Origin: Toxotes chatareus
Lineage: Eukaryota > Chordata > Actinopteri > Toxotidae
Length of the DNA stretch: 64,000 nucleotides
NCBI GenBank assembly: GCA_016801885.1
Contig: CM028897.1
Coordinates: 20,712,001-20,776,000 of the forward strand
Direction: 5' to 3'
Position numbers and translations under genes: made by a program. Below are positions 29,691 through 41,315 of the stretch, one piece after another (position 1 is the stretch's first letter; every line of letters starts with the position of its first letter). The notes under the pieces were generated by a model. The model did no database searches. It worked only from the letters and a program-made list of their open reading frames with translations, and had not been told where the DNA came from.

Positions 29691-30574
29691 ACGCCTGTAT
29701 TATAATAGGCTCTTTTCATAAAAGACGTTTGACATATCACAGCAGGAAAAGTACAGGTCACACTAGTGAAATGATTGAGTGGGACTCTTGAGTAGAACAG
29801 GGCCATTGTTAATGTTATCAGGATCAGGCTTTACCTACTAAGACATGTCAAAATGGCTCCTGTGAAAACGGCCTCCCATTGGTTCGACCATCTCTTCAGC
29901 AGGCCACACGTTTGCTTTGCATTTAAAGCAAATGAATGAAGATGAGCCGTCGCGATTGTAGCAGGTAAACCCTATTCAATTAGATTGCAGTTACCTTAAT
30001 GCAATCACTACATTAATGATGCATTATTATGGTGGCTGGCTCTGGGGGACTGTCTGGACCGTGGTCAAGAGGAGTGGTTTGTCCTGGCTCTGGCCCTTAA
30101 CTCTCTGAACTCTCTTTCCTCTGTCACAGAGGTCTTTTTTTTTTTTTTCTTCCTTTCTCCACTTCTGTTTGCGGAGACCACTGATTGAGGAGATAAGTGT
30201 AAGGTGGGGGGGTTAACCATGTGATTTTTATCAAAAACATACAGTATAAAATGATGGGTGGGGACTCAAGTGGCACCAAATAGTAGGAATGGCTCCAAAC
30301 TGTTTCCTGAAGTTGATTTATCTGTCATTCTGTCTGCCAGTGATGTTTCTCTAATGCCACCCCCCCACACTTCCCACAATTCTAACATAAACTACATATA
30401 TTTGAATATTCATACTCATTGCTTTGTCCTTCTTCTTTGTGTGTTTTAGCTCCTGTACATTTACTTGTACTTTCATGTTTTGCTCTGTATCTAGAATAAA
30501 CCCCTCTGATTGGACGGCCTGGAGCACAGCATTCAGCCATGACATGATCAGAGAGTGAAGGCGTTTGAAAAGAC

Positions 30575-30580
30575 TTTATT
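30575..30580 (-). terminator. ppp1r35 poly(A) signal
   Basis: AATAAA on the minus strand, about 115 bases beyond the ppp1r35 stop codon. Confidence 0.65.
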
Positions 30581-30692
30581 GGACAAAATAAAACTTTACT
30601 CTCTCTTTACAGGAATAAAAACAGATCTCTATCATTTAAAAACTGATCAGATAAGTATTCTTCTTCAGTCACAGAGGTCTCCTTAGTTTCCG

Positions 30693-33108
30693 TCAGTGCA
30701 TGGCCTCCCACCGCCTCTGTCGTCTGTGGAGGTCAAAGGCACAGTGGGCGGGACATGGTGACGGGCGGGGCTTGTAGCTGAAAGGCTCCTCCTCTGGCGG
30801 GAGAGGGTTCTGTCTCAGCAGATCAGACGACTTGAAGAGGAGCACGGAGGGTCCATCTGCCGCCTTGTTGTCGAGGCAGCGGGGGCGCGTGGGCGGCACC
30901 AGCCTATCCTGCACCATCTGGTTGATCAGCTGATCCTTCTGGACGTTGACACTGACCAGTGAGGTGAAGAGAAGCTGAGAGCGAGAGACATTCACAACTA
31001 CAGAGAGAGAGTGAGAAAATTCAGAACAATATATTAGAAAAGAAAGTGAATTCTTCACCCAGAGAAGAAGCCCCACAGTGCTGCATTTTATTTATCAATG
31101 AACCTGCTGTTCACTTGGATCAGTGTGTGGCTCCTGGCCTCTTTCTCTGAGATACAGAGATGTTTCTGTTTTATGCTGATGACATTTTTCTGTTCTCTCC
31201 TGCTGAACAAGGAAGACAGCGACAGCTGGACACGGTAGAAACATCCTGTCAGAACTGGGCTCAGTTCACCATCAATAATAAAATCACTGTTCTGCAGATA
31301 CATTTTACACATGCACTGAAAAACACCAACAAATGCCTGTGGAGCAGAATGAGGCAGATACACTCTGATAATTAACATTGAAAGGAGAGCACTCACATTT
31401 TTGAAGCACCTTAAACTTAGGCTGTCGACACGAAGCAACAAAACAAGATTAATCAGAGTTTATGCACAGTTCGAAAAGTTAAACTTATGTTGTGTTATGT
31501 TTTAACACCACCTACATAACTAGCTAAAATATGAAACCAGTAACAATATGGCCTTGAATTATTTATTGTTTCACGTTTTCAGCGCTTGTCAGCTGTTTAT
31601 AACAATAACTTCTTGCAAGTTAAGAGGTTTTCTCTTAAAGTCTGGCTCCACTGTGACCTGATGATCCTGTACCAGTGGTAGTGGCAGTGTTCACTGCAGG
31701 TCTGATGGTGCTGACTGTAACTCCACAAAAGAAACATACTGAACAGCCTCCTGCAGCAATTTGTATGACTTTTCTTAACACTGTGAGATTCCCCAGGAAA
31801 TAATGTTGGAATCCTGATGTGTAAAAAAAAAAAAAAAAATCTGTCATATTCATGGTGTTGCGAGTCACCAGTCCTCTGTGACAAACATCATCCGATTTAG
31901 GTGAAACAGCAACATGATATGGACACAGGAAGTGACAGTGAACTCTTTCATGCAGTTTCCTGAACACATGAAAACACATCCCTGACACCCAAGGTGGAAT
32001 GAAGAGGAAGTGAGGGAAGAGACATGAAATAAGGCAAATGAGAAGCAGTGTGTGTGTGTGCGCGTTAATTACCTTCAGTAGCTCTGGTGTTGATCAGGTT
32101 CTTGGTCCTCTCTGACCTCCGCAGAGTCTCCTGAATGGCCTTCTGGGAGTTAAACTCCACACCCTGCAGGATGACAGACAGGTTACCATGGTGACCAACT
32201 GTCAATGGGCTTAATGATGACTTATTGATAGCCTAATGATAAACCGTGTGAACCTGCAGTGACTGAAGCTCCGCCTTCACAGCCAGAGTGGTGTTTAGCT
32301 CCGCCCTCTCCAGACATCCTGCAGCGTGATTGGACACTGCAGCAGGAGGCTCCACCGACTGTCTGGGGGCTCCACAGAGCAGAGGAGAGGAAGAAGAATT
32401 TACTTCCCCCTCTTTAAAATTTGCAATAGTTCATTTCCAAGTTCTGCTCTTTCAGAAACGTTATATCAATATATACATTTTTAATATAGATACAATTTTT
32501 GAAGCAATTTATTTAAGTTGAGGTCATTTTACCAAGTAATACACGTGATTCATTCAGACACTCGGCGTAAAATGTCAGACTCTGGTTACCATGGTGACAT
32601 TCTCTGCTCCTTGTCTGACCTCTGATTGGCTGATGAGGAGGGGAATCTCGGCTAAGGGTGACGTGAGGCTCCGGTGTTACTGTGACGACTGCCGGCTTTT
32701 CAAAACACACCTTCAGGAGACAAAGAATGAAGGCAAGTTGAACATATCCAGGATATCTTTTGGTTATCTTACTTCACTGAGCCTAACTTACTATTAAGTT
32801 TGTTGGTGAGTTTTAAGTTTAAAGTTCAGTAAGTTTGTGCAAATTAAAATGAAGCTATAATATTTATCTTAAGTTATTGTTTTTTAGTCATCATTTATTT
32901 AGTCATTCATCACCTGTTTGTCCCTCTTTTTTCTTGTCTGTCCTTGAGGGTTGGGTTTCAGCTGTGAGTGACCAGTCTTAGGGGCAGGACTGAGTGTGAT
33001 GGACAGGTCGAGTTCAGGACAACCGGTCAGAGAGGAGGAGGATGCAAGGGGGAGGGGGGCAGGGGGAGGAGAGGGCGGAGGAGAGAGGAGGGACGAGGAA
33101 CTCCTCAT
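30693..33108 (-). CDS. ppp1r35: ppp1r35, protein phosphatase 1 regulatory subunit 35
   Basis: PP1-binding protein linked in the literature to centriole maturation. Five coding exons, minus strand: 32914-33108 (exon to 33113), 32620-32710, 32254-32369, 32073-32163 and 30693-30997, giving 265 residues from the ATG at 33106-33108. Recognition rests on order and position of human-like segments: CPELDLSITLSPAP near the N-terminus, a PP1-docking KQVCF (RVxF type), the helical EFNSQKAIQETLRRSERTKNLI, then LVSVNVQKDQLINQMV and the C-terminal LHRRQRRWEAMH. The frame stays open through a splice-compatible upstream exon (33807-33924), whose ATG would add 41 residues. The 33108 ATG has an A at -3 and is preferred. 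Human PPP1R35 is about 253 residues. Confidence 0.85.
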
Positions 33109-33806
33109 TCTGACTGGAAACAACAGAGACAACAGAGAGGTTCATGGAAAAGAGGGCTGAGTGTTAACTACAAGCAACATCATCAGAACCATGAATAAAG
33201 AACTTAATATGTTAAATTCCAACAAGGTGAGATGTAAACAACATGATTGCATGACTAGTATAGAAAAGAAAGACCAGATAAAGTCAGGTGAGGGATATAA
33301 TAATCTAAATAAGCTTTTAAATAAGTTAAGATTTTACTCATTTATTAAAATATCTGTTGCTCTTTTTTCTTTGTCGCTTTATTGTAAACTCTTTTGTCCC
33401 TGCCAGGATCATGTAGGAATGATGACTCAGTTTTCCAGCCGATCTGATTGGCCAGTAAGTCAGGGTGTTGACAGGTTTTGACCTGACCCTCTGAAGCTAG
33501 GTGTGCAGCACGAGTTACCATGGTGAACCAGCGGCGTAACCCTGAGAACCCAGAGTTAAACCTAGTGTTCTTTCCCCCCCTCCTTCCTCCTCCCTTCCTA
33601 TTACCCACAATGCTTGTACCTTTCAACATCCACATATTTAGCCTCACAAAATCCACCACGACAATTGGTCAACCTGATCCAATCACAATCCAGATTCAGT
33701 CAGTCGCGTCTCACCATGCGGTTACGGCTCTTAGCTCTGTTCTTTGTCTCTGTTCCCCACTAAAACCGCAGTTAGCGCATCATTATCGTCATTATCTGTG
33801 TGTCAC

Positions 33807-34030
33807 CTGAAGCCGTCCAGTGAGAAACGATCCTCTGCAGCGGCAGGTCCTCTCTGTGAGTCTCTGAGGGTGACAGAAACGTTTCTCTTATCCCAGTGTT
33901 TCTCTTTTGAATTCGCCTCCTCATCCAGACTTACTTCCTCCTCATTCTTCTTCTTTTGTTTAGTGGGCGGGTGGTCGCTGGCCCTTACCGCCCCCTGCTG
34001 TGCTGGAGTGTAGACCGCCTCTTCCCGCTG
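33807..34030 (-). other. ppp1r35 upstream exon, 5'UTR or alternative N-terminus
   Basis: On the minus strand a donor (GGCTTCAG then GTGACA) at 33806/33807 joins in phase to the acceptor at 33113. An ATG at 33922-33924 would give a 41-residue extension. A nearer-to-cap ATG about 20 bases upstream opens only four codons. The start of the exon on the right is not defined. Confidence 0.45.
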
Positions 34031-34339
34031 CTGGTTAATAATAACGTTGCTTCTTCAGATTAAATGAAATAAATGAATGCTCCGCAATAACTTGTGAGGA
34101 TGAAGTTGGTTTCTAATTTGCCCTTTTTTTTGGTTTCCACAAATAGATAAAAGTATTTCATACATCTGAAACATGGTTTTGTCATTAAGTCTTTAACAGA
34201 GACAGCCAAAAAGTGCTTTCCCCACAAATGTCCCCTCATTTCTGAGAAATCAGGCTTCAGCTGTGTGTTCAGGAGTGGGGGAGGGTTTAGGAGGTGACGC
34301 AGCAGGAAACAAGACAATATGCAGTTTACACAGTTGGAC

Positions 34340-34345
34340 TTTATT
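34340..34345 (-). terminator. Candidate lin7b poly(A) signal
   Basis: AATAAA on the minus strand, 1.3 kb beyond the lin7b stop. It is the first clear hexamer I see, and would give a long 3'UTR. Confidence 0.4.
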
Positions 34346-35671
34346 TCATGAATAATTCTGCAACTAAATGAATCGAATGCAACAAATGAATGAATACAAA
34401 ACAATTCCTGACACTGATACTTGCCAGCCATTGATTTCAGCGTAGTTCTTCGTAATGCTAATGGTTAGCCCTCTAAGCTGGGACATCTGAAGGAGAAATG
34501 GCGGTGAAAGCTGGAGGTGTCCGTTTCCATGTTTCCTCTGCTACTGAGGTCTAACTGCAGACAGTGGACACTGCTGAGGAGTGCAGTGCACTACATGAGA
34601 ACGCAAAAGTAAAAACCATTTAAGAACAGAAACACCGGTCTGTAGCTAAGCCACACACTAAAGGGATCAATGTGTTGCCCTTATGTGATCGGATGCTGAG
34701 GATGGTTTCACACTGGGGACATGAAATTACAGGCATTACTCTGCATTTTTTCTAAGAAACAGGTAAAGAGGGAGGGACAGAATCCTAAACTGCAGCGCCG
34801 GCTTCATGAAGAAGTTCAGGTAACAGGTGTTGGTAGGCTACTTTGGTTTTTTGCTTCTCATCTACAGTCTTGCCTCCCAAAGGAACAGAGGAGTCAGGAG
34901 TATTGGACAATGAGGTGGATGGAGGCATTGGATTAGCTAGCCCCTGGACTCCAGAGATCTGCAGGAAGAGAGACAGAGGTTTATGTAGCCAAAGTACTCT
35001 CTAGAAACTGCAGAGACATTTGGCCGCAACAACATACACTGTTCATCACACTAACAGTCTTTTTTCTTTGCTATGTTTATGTCAAGCGACAAATATAATA
35101 AAGGATGTTGTATTTCCTGCTTTAGAATGTGTCTCTTGGTGACCCTTGCTCACTCACTAAACACGAGCTAAAGTAATCATATCAGATGTGTGACCAAAGT
35201 GTTGAGTAAATGAAGGGACATGCATTAAATAAGACTCATATCCATCAGGCTATTGCCCCAGTGCTTGCTGGGAGGTGACATGAGTGCTGATCACATGATC
35301 AGCACTCAGCCAGTCATATCCTTGCAGATCATGGTTTCAACTCTCTTCTTAATCTGCCTTAAGCACAAATGCAGGCTAACTTCATCCAGGATTAACTAAT
35401 CAATCCTCAAAATGCTTTCAAAGAACCACATTATCTGGATGAGAATTAGGTTATATTAACCTGATAACAGCGCGTTAGCCTGAATTAATTAAGCCATAGT
35501 TGACAAACATGCCCAGGCATGTCACTGGATGGTAAAAGGAAACAGACACAGTCTTTTCCTTCAGTTTCATTGGCTGTGACATTAGCACACAGTATGGATT
35601 TGGGACCTGCTGACACTGTGCACCTGTACATGTATTAACAGAGGTGACTGGGTGCAAACTAACAAGCAGTC

Positions 35672-38600
35672 TCACGAGTAGCTGGTGTGCTGCTGTCGTC
35701 TCCGGGCACTCCTCATCTTCTCAAAGCGAGCCTCCATTTCCTCCAGGACCTTTGGGGTGTAACGGACCACCAGTTTGACTGAACCCTGGGCGGCCTTCAG
35801 CAGCTCCACGGCTTTCTCATGGTGCTCCCCTTCGACACTCTGCACAGACAAAAAACGCACAACATGACTCTCAGACCCCATGTTATGAGGGGCCATTCAC
35901 ATCAATGGTTCCTTTCACGGATTAACACACAGAAATGAATGAAGGAACCTGAACAGACCCTTCTTTGGTGCAACAAGCTGCGTTTTAATATGAAGGAGTG
36001 TGACGACTAATGTCAGAGTCACTTCAGTTTAACTGTAGCCGCTGCTGTGATAGACGACAGACTGGGGGGAGGCTGTTTCCATCTTGGAGAGATGGGTGCA
36101 TTCACACATTTCAACATCTGGACAGATGTCATAAGTCTCAAACCTCCCTCCCGAGGTGGTTTGGACAATCTGATTTCCTTCCATTTTGAATGGTTACGCT
36201 TTATATTTGTTTGAGATTCGGTTTGAGATGAAGTGACTCAGTTTCACAGAGGTAAATGCACCGATACAGCACCAACCCTGTGATTAGTGGGTAACCAGAT
36301 CCGAGCCACAGCCGCCGCTGAGGTCCACGTCTCACATTCCTGATCCAGTTTTCCCTTATTTCTGTCAGTAATTCAACCAAACATAGACCACAAGACATCA
36401 TGCTAAAATATTTCAACCACAGCCACTGCAGATGAGTTGCAGCAATTGCTTTGTCACAGTAAGACAATACTGAATAATAATTATTAACAGCCCGTAATGT
36501 TAATCACCTGAAGCCTTGAGTGTTTAGCTGACAGGATGTGTATTTTCCTGTCTTGTGCTTATTGTGCCATAAGTATTGTTCCCTGAGCTTCTTACCACGC
36601 CGTTGACAGACAGCAGCTGGTCTCCTCTCTTCAGCCCCCCTTGGCGGTCAGCCACCCCTCCAGGGATCACTCTGGAGATGTAGATGGGGGAGTTCTGCTC
36701 TTTGCCCCCCATGATGTTAAAGCCCAGACCCTCGTCTGTCTTGGGCAGCTCCACCACCCTTGGGTGGGCGTGGCCCTCGCTGGCTGCAAAGGCTGCCACT
36801 GTAGCCTGGTCAGAAAAGAAACCAAAGATCAGCAGATATCTAACAACACGTTTCTAACACACACACACAGATGGCTATGAGTTCCTTTAATGTCACTTTG
36901 CATCATAGCTCTGTCAAATAAAGGTGGTTTTGCTGTTTTCCAGAACTTGAAATTCACATGGTTTTTGTCTGTGTTGTGTTTTGGTGTCCAGCTGGGAGGA
37001 AGGAAACAACATTGAGAATAGACTGTTGTCACGTGAATGCTTAGTCCCGTTTAGACTTGGGTAGTGGTGATATTCAGCCTCTAGTGGCTGAAATGAATAT
37101 TACAACAACAAACACCTGACTGACAAAAATAAATAAATAAATTCACGTGCCTCTCAGAGAAGGCAGGAGAGAAAAAGAGAGAAATTATCCTGGGGACCAA
37201 ATTAACAATGAAATACTGTCAAACTTTTCTAAACTGGTTAATCAAAGTATTTTTCTATTATTTATTTCTGTGTAATGAACAGTAAAGAACACCTCACCAT
37301 CTGATTTGTTTAGCTGTGTGTTTACAATGTACAACTCTGGCTCAGCTGTTTCAGAGCTATGAGACCAGTGATGTGAATGGCTGAGAGGGGATTTATTAAT
37401 CACCATGCTGTCAGATCTAAATACCACTGCAGTCAGACCTTTTTCACTTCAGGACACCCCCACAGTCCATGCACCCACGACCTACCACTTTGCACTGTTG
37501 CTGTGCAGTTACTGTAAAACTGGGCCCAGTGTCTCTTAAAGAATTCCTCCTGTGCAGTCCTGAAGTACCCTTTAGATATTAGCCTGTATGTAATACCTTG
37601 GCTGTTGCCTGTGCTCGCACTTCTGGTCCTCCAACAATGTCCAGAGTGTCATAGAGCTGCTCATAGACCTGAGGGACAACAGCACAGAGCACAGATGAGT
37701 TTTAGACCAACATGTCTGTGGAGGACAGTGATCTGTAATGGATGGACAACATGACAAACATCCAAGACAAAGAAGTTCAACCTTTAGGTAACTGAATCAT
37801 GTTTCCAAACACGTCTGTGAGGATGAAGAAGCCAAAGAGACTCAAAAGCTTCAGGTCTTCAAACAAAGGAAGTACAGTGACATCTGCTGGTTTGTAAAAC
37901 TCACAGCAGCCCTTCAAGACTGGAGCCGAAGAACCACAACACCTCACTGATTTTAACAGTTTTGGTCTCATGTGTGGCAGGAAAAGTCCAGAAAGTCTGT
38001 GTGTTATTACTAAATCTGTGACTGACTGAGAAGAGGTCAAAGGTCATGTGCCCCTAGACTCCCACCATCCCTCTTGCTGTACGTCCCTACCTCTCTGATG
38101 GCAGCGCAGAATTTACTCTGCAGGACTCTCTGCAGGGCCTGCAGTTTGGGAGGAGGCAGCTCACCGCTCCGCTGTAGACGGTCCAGCAGCTCGATCACCC
38201 TGCAAACATCTAAGAGACACAAAACACACACACACACACAGCTGGATTACCCCACCCACCCACCAGAGGTCACACATCCTTAGGGGGGGGGGGTGATTTC
38301 AATGTTAGAGAAATTACTTTGAATTCATTTGATTAACTGCACATATATTTAGTTATAACCACTAAGGAACATACAGGAACTACATAGTAAGGTGCTTTAA
38401 GGTGGCTCCTACTTAATAATAATATAATATATATAATAATGATCACAAAGTAACTGACACAGCAAACACTGGGTTGGGTATTTCAGCATACCCAACAGGG
38501 CCCACAACTCATTTTTAGCCGGAGTGGCTAATCCAACACTGGACACACACACACACACACACACACACATCCTCATTCTAATACTGGCACAGAATGAATG

Positions 38601-40143
38601 GCTTAATCTCTTCTACTGGTACTTGAGTGAGTTCAACACAAATCGAGTTTTCTCTGCTAAGTACTTCCTCCAGGAAAAAATGGCATGCGCTGCACTCTAA
38701 GACCAACACTGACAAAAATATTCTCCTACTCATCTTTTATATGCCACCAAACTAAGTCAGTGACTGACTGAATCATGACTTCTCCTCTGGGCTGTGGCTG
38801 TTTGAGCTCACCGCTGAGACCGGTCACTACTACAGACCTGTAGATAGTCCACTGCACTCTATTGGGCTCTACTCAGCTCAGCTCAACTCTGGACTAGACT
38901 GGACTGATACCAACTCTGGTACAGACTCGCTGCCATGTACAGTAACAATAGCTAAATGAATTTAAGTATTAATACGGGGACCCCTCAAAAAATGTAACTG
39001 TATTTTCTTTTCTTTTTTTTTAAAGAATGTGATATTAATAATAAATAAAATCCCAGTCTGAGATGTACTGGTCTTTGGTCAGAACATTTCAGTGATTTTA
39101 TATTCTTTTTCCTCTTATCACATTCTGCTTTACTAAGAAGAGAAGCTTCGACTTAGCTCACCATAAAGCTAAATCTAACACTCCGTGTCAAGTCATTTTG
39201 ACATTGACCCGGGATTGATCAGGGAATTCTGAAAACCAGTCAGCTGGCATCTTAATGGGCACTTCAAGTCATCAAATGCCATGTTACATTTCGCAGATCT
39301 TGTATGTTCAAGCACATGATCTGCTGTGACTGGCTTTATGAAACAGACTGACCCAGACCCAGTTTGTTAATGGGAGGCAGGTCCTTCACAGGAAGCTGTG
39401 CTTTTATGAGCCTTATAAAAGCAGCATGGACCACACCTTGCATAGTGTTACAGGATTACATCTATGGGCAAAACATGAGCCGTATAAACAGGTCCATGTC
39501 TCATAGCACGGTGTGAATGCACTTCGCTTTTCCTTCGCTCAAATGAACGTGGAACTGGATCTTCTTTTTCCGCCACGGCCTTACCGCGCCTTTATCACAC
39601 GCGCCTACCGCGTCCCCGTCACGGCTTCAAATGACATTTGCTCGCGCTGCACGGTGATGGCAGTTAAATGATGGATGCGTATATTGTGGACGGCATATAT
39701 GATCACACCTTGCCCACTGTGGCACATGCAACCAGAAAGCAGCAGCGTTGCGCGCGTTGTTTGTTTCTGACTGGCCTTCACACTGCCGCTTACTACGAAA
39801 CGACGGAGGCGTGCTGGGGCACGAGCAACGGTCGCGCGAGCGACAGGCCGAACCCTTTCAAGCATCTGTGGCAGAGATAACTGCGACACACACTAAAGAG
39901 ACTTTATCACACAATGACACATTAATGTGACTTTATCACGCTACCGTGCCTTTATCAAAGCGACAGTGTCAGTGACAGCCAAACAGCGTCACCTTCACCA
40001 TCACCGGGTGATTTAAGACGAAGCTAACTCTGTCAGTACCAGCCTTCCACAAGTTTTCTTCCGTCAATCAGCAGATGATGGAGAGGCGCTCAGGCTGGTT
40101 CCTTACCTCTTTCCAGGCAGAGCGGCTCTGTCATGGCCGCCAT
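35672..40143 (-). CDS. lin7b: lin7b, protein lin-7 homolog B (L27-PDZ scaffold)
   Basis: Small scaffold of the LIN-2/LIN-7/LIN-10 complex that places receptors and channels at synapses and basolateral membranes. Five coding exons, minus strand: 40107-40143, 38091-38209, 37597-37668, 36596-36805 and 35672-35839; 201 residues. N-terminal MAAMTEPLCLERDVCRVIE leads into the L27 domain (about residues 10-65; RLQRSGELPPPKLQALQRVL). The PDZ domain (about 93-175) has the GLGFNIMGG carboxylate-binding loop and the segment ISRVIPGGVADRQGGLKRGD. The segments SGELPPPKLQAL and FEKMRSARRRQQH are B-type rather than A or C. The protein stops at HTSYS, a few residues shorter than human LIN7B. The gene lies in tandem downstream of snrnp70. 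Confidence 0.95.
38543..38569. repeat. (AC)n microsatellite in lin7b intron 1
   Basis: A perfect AC run in the 1.9 kb first intron of lin7b. A smaller one sits just upstream of the exon 2 acceptor (38224-38240). Confidence 0.95.
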
Positions 40144-40866
40144 GTCTGCTTCCTTGGCGGGGTGGTAGTAAGAGGACATCATTGTGAGTTCCTCCGCTAA
40201 TGAACGCCGCGTATCTGGGAACAACGTCTGGTTCACAGCGATGCTCGGCCCATCTTTTAGGACGATATGTCAGAGTCTGGTATGAGCGGGGATCGATGTG
40301 CCGGACCGAGAACCGGGAGGCACAACCTGACGCAGCAGCTTCACTACGGCTCCGACTCCAGTGCGTAACTTTGTAATGAGCCGTTACAGCATCTTCTGCG
40401 TGTGCACACTGACGGCGCAGGTTCGCGTTTACTACAACAGCGGTACTTTAATACAACAGTCCCTTATCAGGGAAGTCTTTAGAAGGGACGAAAGAAATAC
40501 TCTGAGGAGGGAATCATTTTCACATTACTTCGACATTTCATTCATGATGTTGCATTTTTAAAGGGCCATACCACTGTTTTCACGTTTTGAATCCCGTCAC
40601 TACACATCATGGACTTCACGTTACTGATCATTTCCCTTGTGAACTGCTGTATTTTAGTCAGACTGTGGACTTCATATATTAGGTTTTTCAGCACGGTGTG
40701 CATCATATGTCAAAGCTACAGTCCTCAGGATTAAATCAATTTGTACTTTCAACTGAATTATCATGTAAAAATATAAGCTTTGAAGGTTAAAAAAAAAAAA
40801 AAAAAACAACAACCCCAAAACCAAAAACAAAACTGTTATGGCTGAGCTCAGACTTTATGTCACAAC

Positions 40867-40872
40867 TTTATT
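40867..40872 (-). terminator. snrnp70 poly(A) signal
   Basis: AATAAA on the minus strand, about 440 bases beyond the snrnp70 stop codon and some 700 bases before the lin7b start codon. Confidence 0.6.
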
Positions 40873-41315
40873 AAAATGAGACTGCAAATCTAACATACAA
40901 ACAGCAGACATAAAAAAAAAAAAAAAATATTCCAGAATGAATAAAGAGAACTGCCCTCAACTGTCACACAATACTACATTTCCTTCAACTTCACATACGT
41001 TGAGCAGGAGTCGGTAACTGGGCTCAAATAAGTTTACAATTTAACTACTTTATGAATATGGAAAAGAACACAATCCACCCATCTCGAAATGAACCGAGCT
41101 TGAAAGCTGCAACTTTTAGTGAGATCAAATCAATTATATGCATAAACGGTGTGTGTGCAACAATATCAAGTGGAATTTTTCAACAGATCATAGATAGAGA
41201 GAAAGAAAGAAAGCTAGCTAGATGCTGGACACAGAGGAAGCCCTGATGGGGCCAAGTTAAAGTACAGTATGAAACAACTGATTTGTGAGTGAAGTCTGCT
41301 GGGAGAGGGGCCATC

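Noticed and set aside
38091..38209. Use of the internal TTTGCAG as the lin7b exon 2 acceptor
   Set aside because: It would delete the conserved DVCR. The upstream TTAG acceptor keeps phase with exon 1 (LER-DVCRVIELL).
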